Part shown: positions 51,001-62,839 of the stretch, piece after piece
Layout of the letters: each line of letters starts with the position of its first letter
Numbering within the stretch: position 1 is the first letter of the stretch
Assembly (NCBI GenBank): GCA_003260075.1
Contig: QLIY01000089.1
Span: 90,670-154,669 of the forward strand
DNA: 64,000 nucleotides
DNA from: Phallusia mammillata
Lineage: Eukaryota; Chordata; Ascidiacea; Phlebobranchia; Ascidiidae
Direction: 5' to 3'
Program-made: the position numbers and the translations under genes
The notes under the pieces: generated by a model
What the model was told of the DNA's origin: nothing
Databases searched by the model: none
The model's input: the letters and a program-made list of their open reading frames with translations, nothing else

Positions 51001-51946
51001 ACCCTGTAGCCCTAATATTAACCCCACTAGCCTGCTAAAATGGGTACATTTTTCAAAAAATATTCGAATCACATGATATTTGGACAATTCATATATTAAA
51101 TGCTGTTTTAAGTTGTTGGTCATGGTGTTTCACCCCTTTTACTTTTAAACAATGTCCAAATTGGATGAAATTTGCGCAGTATGTAGAATATGCGATTTTT
51201 AGGGGTTGATTGTTGTGGGGGGGGGGGTTTGGATTTGCGCAGTATGTAGAATATGCGATTTTTAGGGGTTGATTGTTGTGTTTGCCCAGACGTAGCCCTA
51301 TAATTTCACCCCATCTGACCTGAATAGAGTTAGATAGTTTGTACTTCACATAGTACGATAATTTATGCAGAATACTGATCACTGTAAGATTTTATGTACA
51401 TTTTTAGCTATCTCGTGTATTATATAAAATGTATTATATACAACATTGCATGAGTAGGAAACCCTAAGTTTCTGCTCGCAGAAAGAACTAAGCTTGTAAA
51501 AATGTTAAATGATAGGGAATATGCATTTTAAAATATGTTATGTGCATAGTATATGTGCTAAGCCACCCTTCTAGTTTCACCAATCTGTTGGTAGATTAAT
51601 AGCTTGTTTAAATGTTTTTGTTTGGAACTAAACTAGTTTGCCCAAGGTCACTTAGTGTGGTGTAGCAGGTATATAGCCCTTAAAAAACTAAAACCATCAC
51701 TAAAATTTTGAAAGTTTTCAAATTCTATTTTTTACAGGCAAAAGCGGAATAATCTGTGTAGAGGATCTTATTCATGAGATTTTCACTGTTGGTCCCAACT
51801 TCAAGGAAGCTTCCAACTTCTTGTGGCCATTTAAACTGTCATCGCCCCGTGGTGGTTTCCAAAAGGTTACCAACCATTTTGTTGAAGGTGGAGATTATGG
51901 CAATCGTGAAGACAAAATCAACAACTTGGTTCGCAAAATGAATTAA
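48019..51946 (+). CDS. RPL7: 60S ribosomal protein L7 (uL30)
   Basis: Structural protein of the large ribosomal subunit. Exons: 48019-48029, 48163-48262, 48529-48695, 49681-49818, 50321-50430, 51738-51946; 244 residues (human 248), all in phase. The basic amino end [38 protein letters not shown], the L30 core [74 protein letters not shown] and the end [12 protein letters not shown] are nearly identical across animals. The tiny first coding exon (MVES...) is typical. Introns hold a (TA)n tract at 50163-50186 and a seam duplication around 51217-51227. I looked for C/D snoRNAs in the introns and found none I would defend. Confidence 0.98.
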
Positions 51947-53996
51947 AATGTTGAGTCCGGGTACTTGTTGTGGTTTCTTGAAAGTTCAGTAACAGATGTT
52001 CTGTCAAAACCAATGTCAACAAGATGTATTTACAAAATGGTTTTTGTTATTGTTGTGAATTTATTTCTTTGAGGGTGAAAGTGCTGAACCTGCCATGATG
52101 GTATAACAGGAATGATTTTGTTTGAAAGCCCTTATCTTCAGCAAAAGAATTGAAATCGTAATACAGTCAAGGGAATTACCCTTATGTGTTAAGGAAACCT
52201 GAAAGGCATAACTGGGATGTGTTCAATCGAACAATCTGACCTCCCAAAATAGGGGGGTTCGAATCCCACTGCAGACTAGAATTTTTTACAATAATGTATG
52301 CCTTGTGCTAAACTGAAAATGATGCTGCAAAAAGGAATATTCTTGGGTGGTTTGAAACCAGTACATCACTTCTATTAGACCTCTCTATGATTGAACACAT
52401 ATTTGGGACTGGGCCAATTCGACGAAAATTTTAAACACATATGGTTGCTTTTTTATCTTTAGGGCTTGGGGGGGGGGAAATATTCATGGGTGGTTTGAAA
52501 CCAGTACATCACTCCTATTAGACCTCTCTATGATTGAACACATATTTGGGACTGGGCCAATCCGACGAAAATTTTAAACACATATGGTTGCTTTTTTATC
52601 TTTAGGGCTTGTATAACGTTTGATTGTAAATGGTGAATCCAACTAAAAATTACAAATACTGTTTTGGGGTGATGCAAACACGTGGAAACCCGCATTAGAC
52701 AAAAATTACAAATAAACAGTATGCGAACAGATAAGGGACCACTCATTTCAGCGATCCCCCAACGGAATTTGGTACTTGGGCTGTTTTAGCCTAAAGTTAA
52801 ACAAAAACTCTCCACTAATATTGCAAAATGAACCTGTCGGCAGTTCAAATAAATCCGGTGCAAACCCAAGATTAAAATGGATATATGCACATAACTTCTT
52901 GTAAAATTAAAAAAACGTAACAAAGACTTAAATCTAATCTCTTGCTTTGACCCAGATATAGTCCTCCAAGGTCGGGTTTTGAACACAATTTTTTTAGAAA
53001 GCTGTAACAGTTGTGTTACAGACACTTTAAATTAAAAAGCAATTTGCTACAAGTGTATACATAACAAATTGTTTTTCATTNATGGATATATGCACATAAC
53101 TTCTTGTAAAATTATTTTAAATACACTGCATTTTTAGAAAATAAAGATCACAACATACAAGTCAATAGAGTTTCTTTTAGGGTTTGGAAGTTACAAAAGT
53201 GCAACCATGCTCATTCGGAATCGTACAAAGGCAATATAAAAGTAAATGTATGTGGAAGGATGCACAACTTTACAACACTAACACTTGACTCAAACTAGTA
53301 CGTCAATGCCACAGTTTGTGGAACATAAAATAAGCTGCACAACTGGTGGACGTAAAAGCACCATTAGCAATACATAACAGCGCAACGTTGATCCTGACAA
53401 TTAAGTGTAATCGTATAGCACTGATAAAAAATACAGACACAATGTGTTTTAGGTTGAAAGCGTTTTCCATACTAAGAAAGGGGGAAAATAGTAGGGCAAA
53501 TATCTGGTTGCACGGTTCTGTTGTAAAGGATACCACGCCAATTTGGTCTGAACTTGGCTAATTGTCACACAAACAATAGAATCTCAAATGTAACAACTTT
53601 GCCCTGGGGTACAATGTTGTCTAACGCACTTGGCCGGACGCTCGGAAACGTTAACGAGCTGTACAAGCAAGTTGATGCAACAAGGCACATGCTTGTTTCT
53701 GATCGAAGAGATTAAATCTACTTACAGCGGTGAGCCTACAATTACATGAGGATTAAAACTAAGGTCGAAAGCACTAAAAACAGGCTGCTATGACGTAAAT
53801 TAACACAGCGGATTGGCACAAACGGGAGTTCAACAAAATACTGTTCGACTGCACATAGCCAAAGCAGCAGCACAATACATGAGCATATAAATGTCACGGT
53901 TTAAATCACGACGTACGTTGTGTACTGTTGGAATGATTTTTACATGTAAAGGGTATCGGATTGCAAAAATAAACAAACACAGCGTCGATAACGGTT
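51947..53996. other. RPL7-EPB41L4A convergent spacer
   Basis: No exon recognised. A segment of about 130 bp (TTCATGGGTGGTTTGAAACC and onward) near 52478 repeats 52342-52467 across a run of ten G's. A 33-bp segment near 52877 repeats after n 53081. Confidence 0.5.
52200..52330 (+). repeat. tRNA-like B box, possible SINE remnant
   Basis: GGGGTTCGAATCCCACTGC is a strong B-box match preceded by weak tRNA-like sequence and followed by an A+T-rich tail with an ATGTATGCC motif. The cloverleaf does not close, so it is not called a tRNA. It may be related to the repeat at 23366-23640. Confidence 0.4.
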
Positions 53997-56900
53997 TCAA
54001 ATTTCACTGTACACAGGTTTAAAGTCAATATTTCTTTTTTGTGCGCTTTCGGGTGTTGCAGGCGTCCTTGTTTTATGATGACGGGATCGATGATGTTTTC
54101 CACCCACGGACGAAACAGAACGAAAGTCTTCCACTTTTAACATAAACACCGTGTTCAGTTTTGCAAAATAGCAATGTATGCTAACTGCAGGCACGTTCGG
54201 TACTTTGCCATGTGAATGTTACTAGTTTTTGTGCAAATTCTTTTCGCCTAACCCTTTAGAGCAGTGGTTCCCAATCGGAAGGAATTTGAAAACTTTAGGA
54301 GAGGAATCTACTTTTTTATGTCTGGTTTGTAAATAGACACTTAAGCTCTGAGAACAAAACCTGTGAAATTGATGACAGACCCAATTTTTAAAGATCTTTT
54401 TATGGTCAACTTTTAATGTAGTCTATTAGGAAGGAATGAAAATATTATGAACGGACAAGAGAGGAATTCGTCAAAAAGGTTGGGAACCACTGATTTGAGT
54501 TAATGTCAACCCTTGCCAATCTCTAACTCTACCAGCAAAACCGCTTATTGCCAGTTTAACGTTTTTTTGTTTCGGTAATTCAATCTACTGTAACGCATTA
54601 TGATGTAATTTCGGTAGATGCATAAAAATGCGAAATTCAATTTTACCTGATAACGAGGTTTTCGTATCCCAGTCTTTGCCAGGTTTCTGTGGAGATTTGT
54701 ATCTATGGTGGTGGTTGTGTCCATTGCTCTGCATGGAGCGTTGTTTTTCTTGTTGAACTGTGGTGGTAATTTGGAGGGGTGACACCATGCCATCATCCAA
54801 GGTCAAGGCACTGAAATAAATTTGCACATAGTTCTGTTTAATTCAAAAAGTCTTTATGTTCAGATATAGCAAAAATCCAGAGTGATGTGAAGTATTACAA
54901 ATGTTCCGTTATTCGGGTTGGTACATTTTTAAAGTTGACATTTGTTTTCATTCAATCCAGCTACCTCTATAACTAATAAATCCAAAAACACTCAAAGTGA
55001 GAAAAAGCGAATTTTCGCCAAAGTGTTTGGGATGCGAAATAGTTTTTCCATAACTTGAGCATCCGTAACCAACAAAAAATGCCCAAGTCCAAAAAGCAAA
55101 CAAGCCTCTCGGCAAGGTATTAACAAACACACACCTAAATCCGGACACCGTACTCGATCTTTTATTTGTTGATCTGTGTCTGTGACGTCGGCTCGGATTC
55201 GGGTTGCCCTCAGTTCTATAAAGAAACAAATACAAATATTGACTCGTGTAGCAGTGGGTAAAGAATTTAATTCACTTACTTCACTTCGGTGTAGGAAATA
55301 TCATTCATAATTATTGCATCTGTCGGCTCTGTGGGTTCAACAACATCACGCCTGAAAGAAAGTTTATGTAACTTTATTTAAAATATCCACAGTTTAAACA
55401 ACCCACACGCTCATTAAAATTAGAGCTTTGATGAGAGATTTAAGTTTTGTTTGTTTGCGAGGGCTAATAGTTTTCGTTCTTGATCTGTGCGCTTTATTCC
55501 AAATAATTACATTTAAAAATTGACTTAAAGTTTACTGCATATATTTTCCTAAAATGTCACGTGAGTTGGAGTGCACAATTTATAAGTGTCCAAATGATAA
55601 CAGCATGTTTTTTAATTCTTGTTCAAAATGGCAACTAATTCATTTTTTACTTCAACCGATTCTAAAACGCATCTGGCCATGTTACCGCACTAAACTCGCA
55701 GGAAATAAAATTAAAATGTGACAAAGGCTAGCACTAGCAGACAAGGGGGATTAAAAAAACCTTACACTTTTCTCCCAAAATTATGCTAACGCACATCACA
55801 CATTCCGCAAGAATCATGACATTTGATCTACAACATAATTTCACGTAGTCAACTACCGGTGCGTGTTTAAGGGAGCTTGGTGAAGTGACTCGCCGGTAAG
55901 TTGCCTTCAAACATCCACTGATAAAATTCCTGCGCTTAACAGACGGTGCTTTGATAATTACCTGAAATGTTGCCACAACTGTTGCCTTGCCGCTTCGTCT
56001 TCCCGAGATAATCTGACCAAAAAGTGAAACATTGCATTAAAATTTTGCCTAAAGCAATTCATAATTGTTGTCACCTCGACTTTTAGTCAAAACAAATGAA
56101 ATGGCAAAAATATATATAAAAGAGTATTGCTCTTCCAGCATTTTTTATGATAAATATTCGACATTTCGACGTGCTAAATGAGATGCTTTCAACATGACAT
56201 ACCTTGAATGACAAATTTCTTACGAAGTGACCAAAGCATCAAAACACAGACATGATAAGGATATATTAGGTCTGAAATGTGTCTTGAAACCGGTTTATTA
56301 TGCATACATACAGAACAATGGAGTAGTATGAAGTTATCAACACGTAAATTTTCACAACCTGAAAGCGAGCTAACTAAAATGCCTCGTGACCAAAACACAT
56401 CACCGGACGACGAAATAAAAAGACCGAGACCACTTGCTAAGTTTCTTCCCTAAAGTTTGTTATCAAGGTAACATACCTTTTCTGTCTCCGTTGCGAGCGA
56501 CTTTCAGATTGCGGGGATGAGATGGAATTTTGCCGGCGCTTAGATTTCTCGATATCCAATCTCACTCTGTTGCCCATTTCCGTGTCTGTGTGGTAATTGC
56601 GGCGCCTGTTGAGGATCAAGAGTGGAATGTGATGACGTACGAACACTTTGCCGGTTTTGCGCAGTAATTAGGGAAGATTATCGGTATGACGTCAAAAAAC
56701 TTGCCGCGCCAATCTCAGGTAATTACTTTTGTTTGTATTTTACGTTCAAACACAAGATCATATTTGGGCGTAAACACATTGTGCATATAGTTCTAATAAT
56801 TAAATTGGATGGTATTGTAAGAATACACACTGCGGAGTAAATACAGAGTATCAAAAAAATGGTACTAGAACAAATAAATCATTAAAACGTATCAAAACAA

Positions 56901-59335
56901 ATACCGGGCAGAATACAACCATTATATTTGTGTACCAGACGTGGAAGACACGTGCGACTGAATTTAAAAATTGTTGACGCACATTGAATTTCACACTATT
57001 GGGTGACAACTTGACAACAAAAGCCCGATACTTTTTTTTATAAAACAATGTTTATCGTTAGTAACGACAAAACAACATTTAAGACGGTGCATTTTAAACC
57101 GTGTATTTGAGAATTATTAGCAACAACAGTTAAGGAAAGCCATATTTATTGCAAAAAAAGATGAACATAAATGGGCCTGGCGTACTGTGGATTATTGCAA
57201 AAAACGATGACATGATTTTTTCACAGAAGTATACATTGAGCAAAATATTAGTACAATGGTGCGTTAGGTTGTAAATTCCTACTAACCCACAACGAGCAGG
57301 CATCTTCGTAATGACGTCACTGCGATTGTTCGACGAGGTTTTATGACGCATACGTAATGGCGACAAGGTAGTGATAAAACACTAAGTCCTACGAGGCCCG
57401 ACTTTGTGGAAGCAGGTAATTACGACTTACACACATAATTTTTGCACTGTTTCCACTTCACACATTTGCAGCCAACAACAACTTTGCTGTCTTATTTTGA
57501 GTTGTTGCAGTTTTATGGAAAAACACAATACATGATATGATTTTGTGTTCTTTGTGCACCATTGCCTTGTTTTTCACGACATCTCACATTATGTTTGTTG
57601 TTTACTAGGAAGTCATAAACCTAATTTTGAGACTTATACAACCCCCACAATGTTTATGACATGATAATTTTTCTGGATTTATTGACTAAGAGCAGTGATG
57701 CACAATGATTGACCTACATTACGAACATAAATCCCTTCCAAATTAAATGTTCAAATAGGAGTTTTCAAACTAAAAAAATCTAAAGATTACATTTGTCTAA
57801 TAAAACCAAATTTTCTTAGAATAGGTTGAATATGAAGTATGTTGGGTGGGACAAATCAAATAACAATAAACTTACTTTCTTCTGTGAGACACATCACTGG
57901 CATCACTTTGGTAGTTGGAATGTTTCTGTCTTGCCCTAGATCGAATTCGTCGCTTACTTGGACTGTCAGATTCTTCCCCACTTGATCGACCTCTGCCTGA
58001 TCTAAAAAAACAGTGACAGTAAGTTTTCGCGATTTAAAGTGCACCAATTAAACACATACAGTTGTAATCACCCAAAGTTAAATACCTTTAACTGGTATAT
58101 ACACATGCAAAATTTAATGAATAAATTTCAAAATACATAATTTTTATAAAAATAAATTGGAAAGTGTACCTATGTTTGCGATTCCTGTTTTCAGTGTCGC
58201 TTAGTGACTGTAATTGTCTGTTTCTTTCCCTCCTTTCACTTTTCGGTGTCATGTACTTAACAGCCATGTTTTGCTCAACATCCGACACGCTGAACATGCC
58301 TCTGTGTATATTTGATTAAACATGAAACTTTCGCGATGGCTTGTATAACACCAAACACCAAACTTTATGGACTGTAAGTTTGTTTGTAACATAACTACTT
58401 TTAGTTGCAATTGACAGATTAAGAAAAAACTATTACTTTTTTTCCATGACTTGATTCCATTGTGTATTTTGTCTGTCATCATTTTGTGTAGTTGTCATGT
58501 TTTTGTTGTTGTTTTCAATATTTTCCTTAGCTACCACCTCTGTTGGTAGAAAATACAAGTCAAAACACAAAAAACATTTCATTGTTTAGTGTGAGCAATG
58601 CACATTTAAATGACTCATCTTTAACTAAATGGGACAAAAATGGCATTTTCACAAAAAAAAACATTAAAACAGAAAATGCTTTCAAACAGAAAGCATAAGG
58701 TGTGCCTATTAGCTGTTAAAGTTTGGTTCAAATCATTACCCTAAACTGCATTGACAATTATAACAACAAACCAAGTTTTGCATGAAGTTTAAACCTATAT
58801 AGCAGGGGTGGCCAGACCTGCTTCATGCTCTTGCCGTATATCACAAAACTTAGTTTAAAGAGCCGCAGCACAAAAAATCAAAAACGAATTTATTCACTCA
58901 CAATGACATGTACGCTATCAAATAATTATTATTGTTGTGTGGTGATACTGTGAGTCTCCGCCTGGGTTGCAAGGTGTTGATATGATGGGAAAGTTATTGT
59001 GTTTAGCTTCGTAATGACGTTTCAAGTTGCTAGTTTTGTAATGATTGAGCGAAGCTTGACAGATAAGACACACAGGTTTAAACTTTGCAATTATTGTTAG
59101 CATAAGTAATGTCAGCCTTGACTTACAGCTTAAATCTGACAATATATTTGACTGCAATGCACAAGCTAGCACGCTTCTGTACAATAATGTTCTTGTCATT
59201 TTTCAGAATGTATATTGGTTATTATGAAGAGCCAGTATATTGTTAATACGTAATATAATGCATTGTTTTGTCATCTTGTCAGACAACTGCAATGCATGTG
59301 CAACATTAAAGAGCCGCAATCAAAGGCTCAAAGAG

Positions 59336-59384
<49 letters not shown>

Positions 59385-61835
59385 CTATATAGTTTTGAGC
59401 CTAAATACAAAATCTTGTTATCTTCATCATTTTTTAATTGGTTTTGATGCCTCGGCTTGAAATATTTCAAATTACTTATGTATTTCCATAAATGGTCAGA
59501 CATACCAACTCAATGGTATAATAAACAATCGTTTGTTGATAATTAGGAAACTGAAAGTGGCTCAACTATTCTGATTAATTATCATTAAGCCGAAAAATCT
59601 TTGAAGACATACCTTAGTGTACAAATTTCATTAGTGCAGCACTACATTTTGTTTCTTATTGCAACAAAACCATATAAGTTTAATGCACTTGATAGATCCT
59701 ACAAACTGCTCCAATATATATACATGCAAAAACTATAAGCAACTTTTTGGCAGCAAATGAAACAAAATTTGTGACCTTCACCATCCTTGGCAGATCGTGG
59801 GGGATACCGCTTACTGCTTCCTCTGTGAACTTCTGGCTCCTCACGCTCAACCTCTGACTGCAAAATTTCTGCCTCAGTTCGCCCGCTATACCTGGTTTAA
59901 ATTCAGTGTCATGGGCATGATACATAACAGAAGTGCACAATATGCAATTAGCAAATACCTGAATTTGTTGTTCCATGTGGTGTTGACAACATTTTGAGGT
60001 AGTCTGTAAAATACATGATGTTCCACAACACTTTTCCATATCAGCTGACATTCCTCACTTGATCTTAGCTCAAAATTGTGTATGCTTTCATTTCCCTACA
60101 ATTTTGAAAATAACCCCTTAAACACATGTACATGATGTTTTTGTAATTGCACTCAATTACCTGCTTAGTTTTAACAGTAATCTTCATGCGTCTATCTTTG
60201 TAATCCACTAGTGTAATTCTTGGCCTGTGAAACAAAATCATCATATTGTCACACATTTAAGCACGCAAGTTGCTTGTAACCAAAATAGTGTTCAATAAAT
60301 TTGCTCTTTCGCAATACAAGAGAGGATTATACTTACCAGTAGTAAACAGCTATCCTGTATTTGTTTTTAAATGTTTCAATGCCCCTTGGAGATATGCCAA
60401 GCATAAATTGCATTCCAGCATCACCTTTAACAGGATTCATTTCTACTCCATACATGTCAAGCTGTCGACATTTACGCAAATATTGCATTTCAGCACTGGC
60501 AGGCACCAAGCCTCTACATAAAAAATGCAATGTCACAAATTTCCAACAGAACATGACAATTTTGAACGCTTGTTAATACATACTTAAACATGGCATGCAA
60601 TCTTCCAACTTCATATTCAAACTGTTCATCCTGGTTTTGAACAAAGCGAAATTCAGAAACATATCCTGATTTGTGTTCCGATGGGTGAAAGTCTCCAATT
60701 TCAGCTAAAAATCCAGAGTGGAGGGTTTAATTTGATACATCGCATAATTAAAGTATTTTTAAAAATGTTTTGATTTACATTGCAATGCCAAAGCAGATAA
60801 TTCAGCAGCCTTTTTCCAAGAGCAAGGAAGTCTTGAGGTAAGAATATCTTGTTTCAATTGAAGAAAAAATTGGTAGCGGGTGACCTCTTCTTTGCATGAA
60901 CATGGGTCAGCGGGATAGAACTTCACAGCAAATTTCAAACTGCATTGACCAGCTGATATAACTACAGATAAAATATTTGATTATAGTATTGGCTGTTATA
61001 AAAATTTCATATTTAGGATTAAAAAAAAAGTAATATAACACTGAAAGCAGTAGTCATGATGTAGGTGTTTTTATTTTCATAGTTCTTTCACACCAAACCC
61101 ATCAATTTCAAATGCAAGAAATGGTTAAAATTACATTGAACTAAACTGAACAAAAATAAATCTGCCAACATTATTGATGTGTGCAGACAAACTGGCACAC
61201 TACCNTGTTTTTATTTTCATAGTTCTTTCACACCAAACCCATCAATTTCAAATGCAAGAAATGGTTAAAATTACATTGAACTAAACTGAACAAAAATAAA
61301 TCTGCCAACATTATTGATGTGTGCAGACAAATCGGCACACTACCTTTCATAAGCTGTTCATCATTGCACAGTGCTTTAGCTGGATCCAACCATCTCTGTT
61401 AATAAAATAATAGTTTGTTGTTTATTCAATCCACAATGGAGAAATACTGTTACCACAGAAATGGTTTAAATTCTATATTTAAAAAAATGCCAATAAAAGC
61501 CTATGAAATATGTGAAATTACACATGCTACATTTAAAAATAAAATTTGCCGAAATAATACATACATTGTTGTAACTTAGATCAACAAATTTGATTCCAAA
61601 ATAATCTTTTTCAACAAGATTGAGGTGATGGCAAACAACTTCCAGTAAGACATGTCCCTTGCTAGTCACCTATGCACAAATAGTAACAGATAAAATATTT
61701 GTAAATAAAAACAAGCTAACCAGTCAAAAGAAATCAAACCTTAATATTTTGATTTTTAGAAAATGTGACATGGCTTCCATCCAGCAATGAAACTTCACAA
61801 GAAAAAGGCTCTTTTTGTTTAACACAACAAAGCAT
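53997..61835 (-). CDS. EPB41L4A: FERM-domain protein, EPB41L4A (NBL4)-like
   Basis: Cortical membrane-cytoskeleton linker of the band 4.1 family. Eighteen exons, all in phase: 61740-61835, 61565-61669, 61344-61395, 60779-60952, 60584-60704, 60337-60513, 60161-60224, 59959-60095, 59782-59891, 58437-58539, 58170-58301, 57876-58001, 56477-56605, 55962-56012, 55280-55351, 55135-55215, 54647-54810, 53997-54133. Start [24 protein letters not shown] lobes: [101 protein letters not shown]. The FERM-adjacent piece begins [14 protein letters not shown]41L4A-specific tail marks are [26 protein letters not shown] and an Arg/His-rich [18 protein letters not shown]41L5 and FRMD5 fit less well. An n-seam at 61205 duplicates intron 3. 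Confidence 0.92.
54262..54492. mobile_element. Old hAT-type MITE, last EPB41L4A intron
   Basis: A 231-bp segment with ends CAGTGGTTCCCAA and TTGGGAACCACTG. The flanking 8-mers (CTTTAGAG, ATTTGAGT) no longer match well, suggesting an older insertion. Confidence 0.75.
58803..59384 (-). mobile_element. hAT element remnant with BED finger, right end masked by G run
   Basis: The left end CAGGGGTGGCCAGACC follows CTATATAG (58795-58802). The same 8-mer reappears at 59385-59392, directly after a 47-G run (59338-59384). The right terminal repeat is therefore hidden by the run. A zinc-finger remnant of the transposase is readable on the minus strand inside. Confidence 0.88.
58999..59086 (-). pseudogene. 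hAT transposase BED-type zinc finger remnant
   Basis: The minus-strand frame reads [15 protein letters not shown] then [17 protein letters not shown]: CxxC, a spacer, then HxxxxH. This matches the BED finger at the amino end of hAT (Charlie-like) transposases, which usually read KPVCLIC...KLKRHLETKH. No catalytic domain remains. Confidence 0.7.
61061..61343. repeat. Duplicated intron segment around n 61205
   Basis: TGTTTTTATTTTCATAGTTC through the sequence before the exon-3 donor occurs at about 61062-61204 and again at 61206-61347. There are only one or two differences (AAACTGGC versus AAATCGGC). Two alleles left in tandem is the simplest reading. Confidence 0.8.
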
Positions 61836-62785
61836 TGAGAAAATTAGTGTCTGCTTACATCAATATAATCATTTTACCTTAAAAAAACCTGACATAAAAT
61901 GGTATCTGTCTGACTGTGAAAGAGTGAGTCAGTGTCAGTGAGTTAATTTACATCTCATAAAATTGTTCAACATGAGATCCAAAATGAAAATTCTTTGAAG
62001 ATGTTGAACCTTTCATATCGTAAATGTATGACTAAGGTTCAGGACAACAACTCATTTTCCTAACAACACGAAAGTTTATCTACTTCAACCTGGGCACAAC
62101 TGCAACAAACGAATAACAACCGAATAGCATTTGGAAAAAAAGATTGAATGTACATTTGGATGGTTTAATTTTCACGGTTCATTGGACATCAGTTTCACGG
62201 TCAATAATAATGAGGGTAAGCACTTAATGTAAAGCGGCAGGTCCTGAGTTACCGTTGGGGGGGGGGGCATTTTCCTAACAACACGAAAGTTTATCTACTT
62301 TAACCTGGGCACAACTGCAACAAACGAATAACAACCGAATAGGATTTGGAAAAAAAGATTGAATGTACACATGGATGGTTTAATTTTCACGGTTCATTGG
62401 ACATCAGTTTCACAACATTCTCAAACGGTCAATAATAATGAGTACCTATGTCCTATTTCCAAAGAACTCCATAGAGTTCTTTGGCATTTCACAACAGCAA
62501 GAATTTAAACCACTGGTAATTTTCCAGAACAGTTTTGTTGCATTATAAATTAACAGAGAAAAAACTGAAAAACTTAAAATTTGACAAAAATATTTCTTGT
62601 CATTTGAATTTTTAAAAGATTTGAAAGAAACAAAATGTTCGGTTACATTGCCTATTTTTTGTTTCAATCAGGGAAAGTGCATACATTTAAATAAGGGTAA
62701 GGCGATTTCCAAAGACCAAACTATACCGAATTGCCCAATGCATGCAGTGCCGGATTAACCATTAGGCAAAGTAGGCACGTGCCTA

Positions 62786-62839
<54 letters not shown>

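Noticed and set aside
36900-51400. Relation between 36903-37500 and 50500-51400
   Set aside because: Both contain a CTTTCCTGAAGGGG-like palindrome and similar A+T-rich text, but I could not align them beyond that, so no shared element is claimed.
48696-51737. Intronic snoRNAs in RPL7
   Set aside because: TGATGA-like boxes occur (e.g. 48936) but none has a matching CTGA box and terminal stem at proper distance.
52200-52330. Functional tRNA gene
   Set aside because: Good B box but no closing acceptor stem, D arm or anticodon arm.
59263-59503. Polyglycine and polyproline frames at 59338-59384
   Set aside because: Products of the G run that masks a hAT terminus.
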